Of a DNA stretch of 64,000 nucleotides, positions 57,236 to 64,000 are shown piece by piece (position 1 is the stretch's first letter; each line of letters opens with the position of its first letter). The translations under genes were made by a program, and so were the position numbers. The notes under the pieces were generated by a model. The model saw only the letters and a program-made list of their open reading frames with translations, had not been told where the DNA came from and searched no databases. This stretch comes from Paenibacillus sp. FSL H3-0469 (GTDB lineage Bacteria; Bacillota; Bacilli; Paenibacillales; Paenibacillaceae), in assembly GCF_038051945.1 (NCBI RefSeq), contig NZ_CP150302.1, positions 1,550,001 through 1,614,000 of the forward strand. The letters are read 5' to 3'.

Positions 57236-57914
57236 CGATCTTCTCCTCCTTTCCCACCTGGGCACCGGGATGTACAGTCAGTCCCGCTCTATACTCCACC
57301 CGGCCAATCGAGCAGCCCTGCCCGATAATGACCGTACCGCCTCTAACTACATCTGCATTCGTGTATTCCAGATCTAGCGTATCGCCCTCGATGAGCTTGG
57401 CCCGCAGCCCGATTTTGAGCTTGGGAATCATCCCGCCTAGCAGTTTGCCCCAAGCAGCGTTGCCTTTTTTACGGATCACCAGGCTCTCTACGCCAATCTC
57501 CCCTGCTTCCGAGTGACCCTGTAGCCCGAACTCAATCCGGCCCGCACTAAGCAGGCCACCCACTGTGAATACCCCTTCACCGGTCAGCTCCTCCAGCTCA
57601 CAATCGCCCTTCAGCTTCAGCATCCCGTCCATTACACAGCGCTCTCCCCGCAGACTGCCTTCACCGTTCACTACTCCATTCAGCTTCATTTCACCAACCT
57701 GCAGATTGCCCTTCAGATTGAGAGTTCCGTTCATCTCCAGCTCATCGGCTGTGAGGTCGCCCTTCTGCTTCATCACGCCGTCGCAACTATAGGTATGTGC
57801 GTGGAGCGCTCCGTTAATTTTACTGACGCCGTTGATATTCACGCTGTGATATCTGCCTCCGGCAGCCGTATTGACCCCATCCATCACCAGATCCGGCAGT
57901 TCATTCTTCTCCAT
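57228..57914 (-). CDS. yhbE-like: Bactofilin-type polymer-forming protein (YhbE-like)
   Basis: In this 228-residue protein the central part (about 20-160) is a run of beta-helix turns with recurring G-D/N-L-x-x-x-x-L/M-x-x-x-G spacing (KGDLTADELEMNGTLNLKGNLQVGEMKLNG region). It is a paralogue of the next gene, sharing the LIEGDTLDLEYTNADVVRGGTVIIGQGC-type ending. Likely a structural partner of that protein in a cytoskeletal filament. It lies 28 nt after the yhbD-like regulator gene. Confidence 0.86.
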   Translation of the reverse strand: MEKNELPDLVMDGVNTAAGGRYHSVNINGVSKINGALHAHTYSCDGVMKQKGDLTADELEMNGTLNLKGNLQVGEMKLNGVVNGEGSLRGERCVMDGMLKLKGDCELEELTGEGVFTVGGLLSAGRIEFGLQGHSEAGEIGVESLVIRKKGNAAWGKLLGGMIPKLKIGLRAKLIEGDTLDLEYTNADVVRGGTVIIGQGCSIGRVEYRAGLTVHPGAQVGKEEKIGE

Positions 57915-57942
57915 GGTTCAGCCTCCTGTGGTGTACTGTTCC

Positions 57943-58590
57943 TTACTCTTGACTGTTGCCTTCACTTAAGCGCCCATTCAGATGTTCCGCCAGATCGGCA
58001 GAGCGAAGCCTGCTCACCAGCCGTACCCCCTCATCGAAGGCCAGCCCCGCATCCGGCAGCGCCATAATGAAGAAGCTAACCCCCATTTTCCGCACAAAAA
58101 ACAGCTCCCACCCCTTCTCCCCATACCCCGGCGCATGACTCTCCAGCGTCTGATAGAGCCGGTCTGCTTCCTCCCAGCTGAGCTCCCCCTTGCTGAGCAG
58201 CCAATCGGCCGCAAATACATTCAGAATCTGCTCGAAGGTCAGCGGTAGATCCTCAGCCTCCGGTTTTCCGAACCGCTCCAGACTGCTTACCGAAACAATG
58301 TTACGTTCTTTTAACTGGGATAAGGTTAACCTTATTCTGTACGGGGATGCCGGCTCTGACAGCTTATCTGCCAATTCATCCAGAGAGAGATCATCCTTCT
58401 TCTGTAAAATATGCTGCACCCGCCCCAAAATCCGCTCCCGCGGAAAAAAGGTCTCCTGTCCCGTGAAGGTAGATTTGCGGATGAACCACTCTTCAGGAAT
58501 CAGCTGCTTCCGCTTCCAGCGGTATAACTGCCCGTAAGAGATTCCTGTCTCATCGAGCAGCTCCTTTTTGGAGATTAAATCCTCTTCCAT
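57943..58590 (-). CDS. yhbD-like: YhbD-like regulator with MerR-type helix-turn-helix
   Basis: The ATG at 58590 follows GAGGAG by 6 nt, giving 215 residues. The N-terminal ISKKELLDETGISYGQLYRWKRKQLIP is a MerR-type helix-turn-helix; the remainder matches the DUF4004/YhbD layout. It is the first gene of the operon with two bactofilins. A palindrome, CGTAACA-N6-TGTTACG, lies 22-41 nt before the start (58612-58631) and could be its own operator. Confidence 0.83.
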   Translation of the reverse strand: MEEDLISKKELLDETGISYGQLYRWKRKQLIPEEWFIRKSTFTGQETFFPRERILGRVQHILQKKDDLSLDELADKLSEPASPYRIRLTLSQLKERNIVSVSSLERFGKPEAEDLPLTFEQILNVFAADWLLSKGELSWEEADRLYQTLESHAPGYGEKGWELFFVRKMGVSFFIMALPDAGLAFDEGVRLVSRLRSADLAEHLNGRLSEGNSQE

Positions 58591-58611
58591 ATCACCACTC
58601 CTCGCACTCAT

Positions 58612-58631
58612 CGTAACATAACACTGTTACG
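58612..58631. promoter_or_regulatory. Palindromic operator candidate of the yhbD-like operon
   Basis: CGTAACA and TGTTACG flank six nucleotides, a 20-bp dyad directly upstream of the yhbD-like start. MerR-type regulators bind dyads of this size between -35 and -10. Confidence 0.55.
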
Positions 58632-58706
58632 TTGTAAACTGACAAGCATCCTGAAACTCCCCCTCCTGTTCAACAGCGGCTTCTCCTCTCCACTCATGCA
58701 CAAGTG

Positions 58707-58746
58707 GAAACGGCATAGCCGTCCTTTTAAAGGACGGTACCGTTTC
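58707..58746. other. Nested palindrome in intergenic spacer
   Basis: Outer arms GAAACGG/CCGTTTC enclose CCGTCCTTT-T-AAAGGACGG, a 9-bp-arm perfect palindrome. The left side begins AAGTGGAAACGG, similar to the AAGTGGAAAAACG words near 15.8 kb, so it may be one member of a repeat family. Confidence 0.65.
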
Positions 58747-58801
58747 AGCAAGAAATAGAAGGATAAGTTATCGTGTGAAACCTATAACTTCTTATATTTT
58801 C

Positions 58802-58850
58802 AAAAAACAGAGCAGATTCCAGCCCTTCCCCGGCTTCGGATCTGCCCTCT
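58802..58850 (-). terminator. Intrinsic terminator of the TerD/VWA gene
   Basis: On the minus strand AGaGGGCAGATCC...GGAATCTGCTCT forms a long stem with an inner AGCC/GGCT, followed by GTTTTTTG. Confidence 0.85.
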
Positions 58851-58860
58851 ATACTCCATT

Positions 58861-60192
58861 CTATGAACGCACAACGCCCTTCTGCCGGGCTTCACGCAGC
58901 CATTTCGGGTACTCGTTAAACAGCCGGTCATACAGGTCCTCATCGCTAACCTCGTCCAGATCATCCAGCGCGAAGAAGTCGGCATTATCCACATAACGGC
59001 CCTGCAGATCGTCCAGCTCACGGAGTACGCCATAATCCGCATTCCCCAGCCCTACAAATTGCCAGAAGATATTATGCTTTGAGCTCTGGATCAGCAGCTT
59101 CGATATTTTGGGCGTCTCATAGATGCCCCCGTCGCTGAAGAACACCACATAGACCGGCAGATCGCCCGGCTCCTCCTTCGTATACTTCTTGATCAGATCC
59201 GCCATAACCACCGGCTCGTTGTTCCCGATGCCCAGTCCCCCGAACATCTTCGGTCCCGGATAGGTCCGCTTCACATAATCCTCATAGCCGTGTTCATTCA
59301 CGCTTGGCATTCTTTTGCTCTTAGTGGCGAAGAACCAGACATCCAGCATCCCGTCATCATCCATCTTAGCCGCCACAGCCAGCACCCGTTCAAAAGCCCG
59401 CTGCACGACTCCCTTCGCATATAATTGCGCCATAGAGCCAGAGGCATCGAACACCACGGCCACCCTTGCCTTCTCCTGTTCGAGATTCTTCTTGCGCAGT
59501 GAAATTCCTACCTGCTGCTTCAGAAGGTCAATCTTCGTCAAATTCAGTGCCGGCCGGGGAGCCTCCTCCTGGACTGTATCCCTAGGCGGTCCGCTGTAGG
59601 TAGCCGCTGCTTCGGTATGGCCTGACACCGATTGAGCCTGTGCTCCGCTGCCGTTCTCCGGCGCTTCGTCTTCCACCTCGACCCCATGCGCTTCCGCCAG
59701 CGGCTTCAGTCCGCCATGGAAGCCCCGTCCGACCGCGCGCAGCTTGAAGCCCCCGCCATGGCGGTACAGCTCTGCCAGCACGAGCGAGGTCTCGGCGTTG
59801 CCTTCCACAATCTCATACACCAGCTCCGTATCCTTCCCTGCCGCGCTGATTCTGCAGCCTCTGACATCGGCGAAGGTTCCGGGGCCGTCCAGCGTAGCCG
59901 CGAAGACACACTTATCGATGCCCGAGGCGCTAAGCGCACGCAAATCTATAGCGAACTCCCCGCTGTATTTATCAATAGAATTGAATACGACCGTGTGCTT
60001 GGGGTCAGCCGGCTGATTATAAAAGATAAAGAAATCATCGGATGGTACCTTCCCGTTCTCGCCCACCATGAAGCAGCTGATATCCAGAATAGCCGGAGAA
60101 CTGCTGCAGGATATCTTCACGGTTGCCTGGGTGGAAGCCTCGTCCAGCTTCGCATTGGAGCCGCTTACCAGCTTAATTATATTAGGATTCAT
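58861..60192 (-). CDS. TerD-domain and VWA-domain protein (TerF-like)
   Basis: This 443-residue protein has at its N-terminus (about 1-185) a TerD-type calcium-binding/stress domain (DDFFIFYNQPADPKHTVVF and KCVFAATLDGPGTFADVRG are typical). The C-terminus (about 240-430) is a von Willebrand A domain with the MIDAS motif DASGSM (near 246-251) and a later TKSKRMP region. The two are joined by a Pro/Ala/Gly-rich linker. TerD-VWA fusions are linked to tellurite, phage or envelope-stress functions elsewhere. It is a single gene here with no other ter genes, so it is an orphan. Confidence 0.9.
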   Translation of the reverse strand: MNPNIIKLVSGSNAKLDEASTQATVKISCSSSPAILDISCFMVGENGKVPSDDFFIFYNQPADPKHTVVFNSIDKYSGEFAIDLRALSASGIDKCVFAATLDGPGTFADVRGCRISAAGKDTELVYEIVEGNAETSLVLAELYRHGGGFKLRAVGRGFHGGLKPLAEAHGVEVEDEAPENGSGAQAQSVSGHTEAAATYSGPPRDTVQEEAPRPALNLTKIDLLKQQVGISLRKKNLEQEKARVAVVFDASGSMAQLYAKGVVQRAFERVLAVAAKMDDDGMLDVWFFATKSKRMPSVNEHGYEDYVKRTYPGPKMFGGLGIGNNEPVVMADLIKKYTKEEPGDLPVYVVFFSDGGIYETPKISKLLIQSSKHNIFWQFVGLGNADYGVLRELDDLQGRYVDNADFFALDDLDEVSDEDLYDRLFNEYPKWLREARQKGVVRS

Positions 60193-60393
60193 GAATGCAC
60201 TCTCCTACTCTCTCATATGTAAGTCCACGATGTTCGGGATTCCCGCTTCTGCAAAAAGGAGCAGACCATTCCCTGCTAAGGATATGTCTGCTCCTGGGTG
60301 ATCAAAGACTATGACTCTCCATACAGCCGTTATCTCAGGCTATCTGCGGAGTGCTCTGCTTATAACGATTCGATGGCTGCAGCCAGAAAAGTC

Positions 60394-61005
60394 TTATTCT
60401 TCAGACTTCTCAGCTTCGGCTGCTTCCTCGGCTGGTGCGGCAGCAGCTTCATCAGCCGGCTCTTCCATCACGAGCGGAGGCGAGATCCGTACAATCAGCG
60501 TATCTTCAGGGGTAAGAATCTCCCAGCCTTCATGCTTCGGCAGGTCGGATACCAGCAATTGATCACCGATCTCCAGGCCGCTGATATCTACATCAAAGGT
60601 AGCTTCCAGCTTATCCGGCAGAGTGCGGATGTCCAGCTCGTACAGCTCAATCTGCTGCACGCCGCCGCTCTTGACGCCGGCAGGGTCGCCGGTGAAGTTG
60701 AAGGCCACCTTGGTATCCAGTTCCGCCTTCATATCAATCTGCTGCAAATCTACATGAAGCAATGTACGGGATAACGGCTGGCGCTGCACTTCCTGAATAA
60801 CCGCATTCTTCGAGCCGGAGCCCGGGAATTCCACCTTCAGGATGGCACGCGGGTTTTTGCCGAGAATATCATTAAGGGTTTTGGCATCTGCTGAGAAGGA
60901 CTGGGTATCTGAACCTGCACCGTATACTACAACCGGTACAAAACCTTTACTGCGCTGGGAAGAATTCGATCCGGATCTTTCAGTCAAGCGTACTGTGGTA
61001 TTCAT
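60394..61005 (-). CDS. rplY: 50S ribosomal protein L25/general stress protein Ctc
   Basis: A 203-residue long-form L25 (TL5/Ctc type) that binds 5S rRNA on the large ribosomal subunit. The N-terminal L25 domain (about 1-92) and C-terminal TL5 beta domain (about 100-185) are complete, and there is an Ala/Glu-rich acidic tail. AGGAGGAAATATC precedes the ATG. A good sigma-A promoter lies at 61180-61208. In Bacillus ctc is stress induced, but no sigma-B-type promoter is evident here. Confidence 0.95.
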   Translation of the reverse strand: MNTTVRLTERSGSNSSQRSKGFVPVVVYGAGSDTQSFSADAKTLNDILGKNPRAILKVEFPGSGSKNAVIQEVQRQPLSRTLLHVDLQQIDMKAELDTKVAFNFTGDPAGVKSGGVQQIELYELDIRTLPDKLEATFDVDISGLEIGDQLLVSDLPKHEGWEILTPEDTLIVRISPPLVMEEPADEAAAAPAEEAAEAEKSEE

Positions 61006-61364
61006 GATATTTCCTCCTAATAGTTTTTTGAGCGATACGCCCTTCGTTCGTAAAGCCGGGTAAGACGCCCGGGGCGGCGTACGCCAAGTAGTGTCAGCAT
61101 AGCTGCATTAAAAAACAAGACCAATTAGCTCTTATGTCTAATCAGTCTCTTATTAACCATATTTGCCTGCTATGGAATCAGTATAGCACCGGGAAATAAA
61201 CAAGTCAAAATAGGGTAATTTTCAAGCGAGATCCATATTTATAAATAATTACGCTAAATAACCTGCTGTAAACGAACTCCGGTACCTCTCTTCCCCTTTC
61301 TCGCTTTTTGCCGCACAGGGTAGTAAAATAAAGGCACTATACCGGAATGGAGTGAGGTTATAAG
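61006..61364. other. Divergent intergenic region with rplY promoter and leader
   Basis: It contains the minus-strand promoter at 61180-61208 and a leader of roughly 170 nt with a CCGGGCGTCTTACCCGG hairpin near 61058-61074. The plus-strand side has GGAGTGAGG as the ribosome site of the next gene; no other features are seen. Confidence 0.65.
61180..61208 (-). promoter_or_regulatory. Sigma-A promoter of rplY/ctc
   Basis: On the minus strand TTGACT (61203-61208) and TATACT (61180-61185) are separated by 17 nt, an almost consensus arrangement. The start codon is about 175 nt downstream, so the transcript has a long leader. Confidence 0.75.
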
Positions 61365-61640
61365 ATGGATAAAATCGCAAAGGGAGAAGGACGTTTCTAT
61401 ATCGCTGGTGACGGAAAAGACCTGGCCGAGATTACATACAGAACCGAAGAGAACACAGGGAATCTGGTGATTGACCATACCTTTGTTTCCGAAGATCTGC
61501 GCGGCCAGGGCGCGGGAGAGAAGCTTGTTCGGGCGGTCGTTGACCTGGCCCGTGAGCAGAGTGTCAAGATTGTACCGGTGTGCCCGTATGCGGCCCATCA
61601 ATTCGAGAAGCACACGGAATACAAGGATGTGCTCAAATAG
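61365..61640 (+). CDS. Small GNAT-like acetyltransferase (YjdJ family)
   Basis: This 91-residue protein has the compact GNAT fold of the YjdJ/NATD1 group: IDHTFVSEDLRGQGAGEKLVRA carries the acetyl-CoA signature RGQGAG (near 46-51), and PVCPYAAHQFEKH closes the domain. The short size is normal for this group. It is followed after 12 nt by a second, larger GNAT gene, likely co-transcribed. The substrate is unknown. Confidence 0.9.
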   Translation: MDKIAKGEGRFYIAGDGKDLAEITYRTEENTGNLVIDHTFVSEDLRGQGAGEKLVRAVVDLAREQSVKIVPVCPYAAHQFEKHTEYKDVLK

Positions 61641-61652
61641 GAGGAAGATCGT

Positions 61653-62510
61653 TTGACGAATACAGATACACTGAAACAGATTGAAGAGCTGCAGCAGCGC
61701 TGCGAGCAATATGAAGGAATCTCGCTGAAGCTGAACTGGGACATGCTGCGTCATCCGGGAGAAGCCGGCGGTGCGGAGTGGGTGTTATCCTACGAAGGGG
61801 AGCTGCTGACCGGATTCATCGGCTTGTACGGCATCGGCGGTGATATGGAGGTATGCGGCATGGTCCGGCCGGGCTACCGCCGCCGGGGGATCTTCAGCTC
61901 CCTCTGGGAGCAGGCTCAGGCCGTCATCCGCCGGGGGAAGACGAAGTCACTGCTGCTGAACACCCCTGCAGCTTCGGCTTCAGGGAATGCCTATCTGAAG
62001 ACCTTGCCGGTTGCCTTCAGCCATTCTGAGTTTCAGATGAAATGGGATGGCGCAGGGAGCAAGGTTAGAGCCTCAGAGGCCAGCTCAGCCTCCGGCAATG
62101 TGCTGCTCCGGCCTGCACGCCCTGAGGAGACGCCTCTGCTCATCGCCTTCGACTGCGACGGGTTCCAGATGACCGAAGAGGACGCCGCTGAAATGTATGA
62201 GCTGCACGAACAGGAAGGCTCACAGGAGCATATCATCATTGAGCTAAGCGGCCAGCCCGCCGGGAAAATGCGCCTGTGGTCGGAGAACAACGAAACCTGG
62301 ATCTACGGATTTACGGTGGACAAGAAGCTGCGCGGTCTCGGCATCGGCCGGAGTGCCCTCCAGCAGACTATCGAGCGGGAGCAGCGGAATTATAACGGAG
62401 TAAATCTGGAGGTGGCGCTGGATAACCCGAATGCGCTGAAGCTCTATGAGAGCTGCGGATTCGTCGTGCTTAACCAGCAGGATTATTACACCTATCCTTT
62501 GAACAGCTAG
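61653..62510 (+). CDS. GNAT family N-acetyltransferase (two-domain)
   Basis: TTG start after AGGAGGAAGATCGT; 285 residues. Both halves have GNAT features: the N-terminal PGYRRRGIFSSLWE (near 72) and the C-terminal KLRGLGIGRSALQQT (near 226), followed by NPNALKLYESCGF. Tandem GNAT enzymes are usually modifiers of small molecules such as antibiotics or metabolites. It is in an operon with the small GNAT gene upstream. Confidence 0.88.
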   Translation: MTNTDTLKQIEELQQRCEQYEGISLKLNWDMLRHPGEAGGAEWVLSYEGELLTGFIGLYGIGGDMEVCGMVRPGYRRRGIFSSLWEQAQAVIRRGKTKSLLLNTPAASASGNAYLKTLPVAFSHSEFQMKWDGAGSKVRASEASSASGNVLLRPARPEETPLLIAFDCDGFQMTEEDAAEMYELHEQEGSQEHIIIELSGQPAGKMRLWSENNETWIYGFTVDKKLRGLGIGRSALQQTIEREQRNYNGVNLEVALDNPNALKLYESCGFVVLNQQDYYTYPLNS

Positions 62511-62565
62511 CCTGGACGAGTATTTTAAGAGGCACCATTGGGGCCAAGCGGCTGCGTGTAGGCTG

Positions 62566-62745
62566 AATGTATGCTGTTTTTCACATACATTCGGCCCACA
62601 CACCTGCGCACCAACATAATGTATACTGTTTTTCACATACATTCGGCCCAGACGTCCGCGCACCAGCGCAATGTATGCTGTTTTTCGCATACATTCGGCC
62701 CATACGCCTGCGCACCAGCACAATGTATGCTGTTTTTCACATACA
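62566..62745 (+). repeat. 52-bp tandem repeat, three copies plus a partial
   Basis: Units start at 62566, 62618 and 62670, exactly 52 bp apart, with a truncated fourth at 62722. Each begins with the palindromic core AATGTATGctGTTTTTCaCATACATT and ends in TGCGCACCA. A single diverged copy lies at 42358-42400. 52 bp is not a multiple of three and every unit can form a hairpin, so this is a non-coding structural repeat. Confidence 0.93.
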
Positions 62746-62759
62746 ATTTCTAAACAATC

Positions 62760-62803
62760 AAAAAGCATCCCCTCATGGTCAAATGACTCTGAAGGAGATG
62801 CTT
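62760..62803 (-). terminator. Intrinsic terminator of the flavodoxin/YkuO-like operon
   Basis: On the minus strand AAGCATCTCCTTC...GAGGGGATGCTT is followed by TTTTG; it lies between the operon's last stop codon and the tandem repeat. Confidence 0.8.
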
Positions 62804-62833
62804 TCTTTATCTTGTCACACTCTTCGTCTGCTT

Positions 62834-63613
62834 TTACATCAGTCCGTAGCCCCGCACCTGGGCTTCATCACGGTCACTGCGGCGGTTGCTGCATTTCACG
62901 CATCCTGCTGCCTGCTCTTCCCGCTCCAGGAAGACAGACAGCAGGCGCACATAATCCAGCGACTCCTGCAGCGGCATGTCTGCCCCATCGAACAGCTGCC
63001 TGCGGCCATCCAGCAGCGAGTAGATGGCGATCGTCTCCGCCGGCTTCCCGTAAGCCTTATGGCAGAACAGATTCGCCATATGCAGAAATCCGGTAATGAC
63101 CTGCTGATCGGCGTGTACCATGAATTTCTGGATATTCAGACTGCGCTCCGTAAGCTCCGAATTCCAGGCCAGCTGAAAAATCACCGCCAGCTCAATCTCA
63201 AGCTCCCGGACAGGAACATGCCACTGCTCGAAGCGCATCACCGGAATCTCCCGGGCGAAACTGCCCGCGACAATCCGCATCAGCTCATCGGCCACCGCCT
63301 GCTTCACATCCCAGTAATGCATCAGCGAAGGAAAAGCGTTGCCCTTCGGCGGCCAGCGGCGCTCCAGCAGAAACTGGACCGGCGTCTCCCGGCGCACCTC
63401 GGGCCGGAGACCGTAGAAGTCATTAAGCGTATGTCCGACTGCATATTGAACCTGCTGTCTCCAGCGGGGAAGTCCGGTAGCGGGAGCTCCGCTGCCGTCC
63501 GCCTCGGCCCCGCCCAGCATGATGTGCTCCATGCGGTAATCATTCAGGCGTCTATACCGGCCTGCTTCCGCATCCGGCTTCGTTCCTGTGAAGTCTCCTG
63601 CCGCTGCGCCCAT
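62834..63613 (-). CDS. Protein of unknown function after flavodoxin (YkuO-like position)
   Basis: I place the start at the ATG at 63613, 2 nt after the flavodoxin stop codon, giving 259 residues; longer forms would overlap the flavodoxin gene. The protein is soluble and mostly helical in its C-terminal two-thirds, with two cysteines near the end (CVKCSNRR). No domain is recognised. A non-flavodoxin gene of this size sits between two flavodoxins in the Bacillus ykuNOP operon, so by context this may be the YkuO counterpart, expected under iron limitation. That is inferred from position, not similarity. Confidence 0.6.
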   Translation of the reverse strand: MGAAAGDFTGTKPDAEAGRYRRLNDYRMEHIMLGGAEADGSGAPATGLPRWRQQVQYAVGHTLNDFYGLRPEVRRETPVQFLLERRWPPKGNAFPSLMHYWDVKQAVADELMRIVAGSFAREIPVMRFEQWHVPVRELEIELAVIFQLAWNSELTERSLNIQKFMVHADQQVITGFLHMANLFCHKAYGKPAETIAIYSLLDGRRQLFDGADMPLQESLDYVRLLSVFLEREEQAAGCVKCSNRRSDRDEAQVRGYGLM

Positions 63614-63615
63614 CC

Positions 63616-64000
63616 TTAAGAGACCGCCGCGCAGGTCTCGATGAACTGGCGTCCGTAGGTGCGGCATGCCTCTTTCTCCGCTGCATTCGGACCGTATTCA
63701 ATCTTCAGGCTGGGCTGCACAATCTCGGCCCCGCGCTCCTTCAGCTTCTCTTCAATCTGATCCACCGCACCGCAGTAGATCTCATACCCGGTGTCTCCGC
63801 TTCCGAAGGCCGCCGCCTTACAGGCGCTGAGATCCAGCTCATCCAGCTCTTCATAGAAATCCAGGAATTCATCCGGCAGTTCGCCGTCTCCCCAGGTGTA
63901 CGCACCCAGCAGTACAGCCTCATAAGCTTTTATCTCATCCGCATTGCAGTCGGTGACCGGTTTCAGAACCGCCTCTCCGCCTGCCGCGCGTATTCCTTCC
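63616..64000 (-). CDS. Flavodoxin, N-terminus beyond the window
   Basis: Reading leftwards from the window end, 127 codons translate to a flavodoxin C-terminal region: YEAVLLGAYTWGDGELPDEF is the FMN-binding 90s loop, followed by AAFGSGDTGYEIYCGAVDQI and the final helix (CRTYGRQFIETCAAVS). Flavodoxins are FMN electron carriers that replace ferredoxin when iron is scarce. The N-terminal phosphate-binding loop and start codon lie outside the window. It is followed after 2 nt by the YkuO-position gene. Confidence 0.93.
   Translation of the reverse strand, partial: EGIRAAGGEAVLKPVTDCNADEIKAYEAVLLGAYTWGDGELPDEFLDFYEELDELDLSACKAAAFGSGDTGYEIYCGAVDQIEEKLKERGAEIVQPSLKIEYGPNAAEKEACRTYGRQFIETCAAVS

Noticed and set aside
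62567..63619. 350-codon plus-strand frame through the 52-bp repeat and opposite the YkuO-position gene
   Set aside because: It reads through hairpin repeats and a terminator and lies antisense to a gene coupled to flavodoxin.

Overview
The window is chromosomal DNA from a low-to-mid GC, endospore-forming Firmicute, most likely a Paenibacillus. The basis is a gerA-type germinant receptor operon, Thr-rich collagen-like spore-surface proteins, a yhbDEF-like bactofilin operon, strong AGGAGG ribosome sites with frequent TTG/GTG starts, and several families of dispersed intergenic repeats. No rRNA, tRNA, CRISPR array, complete insertion sequence or prophage was recognised.

Layout. 0-8.4 kb: a GNAT acetyltransferase, a serine hydrolase, a gerAA-gerAC-small two-TM gene-gerAB operon, an AT-rich stretch without clear genes, and a CPBP protease. 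8.4-12.8 kb: a compact mcp-cheW-cheA operon. 13-18.9 kb: a GPH sugar symporter, a PIG-L deacetylase followed by a 38-bp tandem repeat, an MBL hydrolase with a GNAT enzyme, and an asparaginase. 19-22 kb: an OmpR-type two-component system divergent from a small secreted protein. 22-30.3 kb: a possible four-gene signalling operon: membrane protein, 1807-residue kinase/ATPase/GAF/PAS/GGDEF fusion, soluble chemoreceptor and cupin. 30.6-34 kb: two tandem collagen-like genes. 34-42 kb: VOC and CBS proteins, methionine aminopeptidase, sulfite reductase (cysJ-cysI), lspA and an aldo/keto reductase. 42.6-48 kb: an operon of an HPt-REC-GGDEF-REC protein, a CheY-like regulator and a hybrid histidine kinase. 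48-55 kb: an ACT/UPF0210 pair, an ECF41 sigma factor with its carboxymuconolactone-decarboxylase-like partner, a DHA2 efflux pump with a divergent MarR repressor, and an orphan YesN-type regulator. 56-64 kb: a GyrI-like protein, the yhbDEF-like operon, a TerD/VWA protein, ribosomal protein L25/Ctc, two GNAT enzymes, a 52-bp tandem repeat, and a YkuO-like gene following a flavodoxin that runs off the window.

The unusual emphasis is on signalling. Two separate operons end in GGDEF output, two chemoreceptors are present, and one operon has its own CheA/CheW. The best candidates for undescribed biology are: the giant kinase/ATPase/diguanylate cyclase operon with an intrinsic terminator inside its apparent leader; the paired collagen proteins built from a shared N-terminal cap, a tail-fibre-like middle and a C1q/TNF-like head; and the ECF41 operon, in which a near-consensus promoter for the sigma factor itself can be read directly. 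Several repeat families (a ~250-bp inverted pair 55 kb apart, ~160-bp direct repeats around the VOC gene, and 38-bp and 52-bp tandem arrays) account for much of the non-coding sequence.
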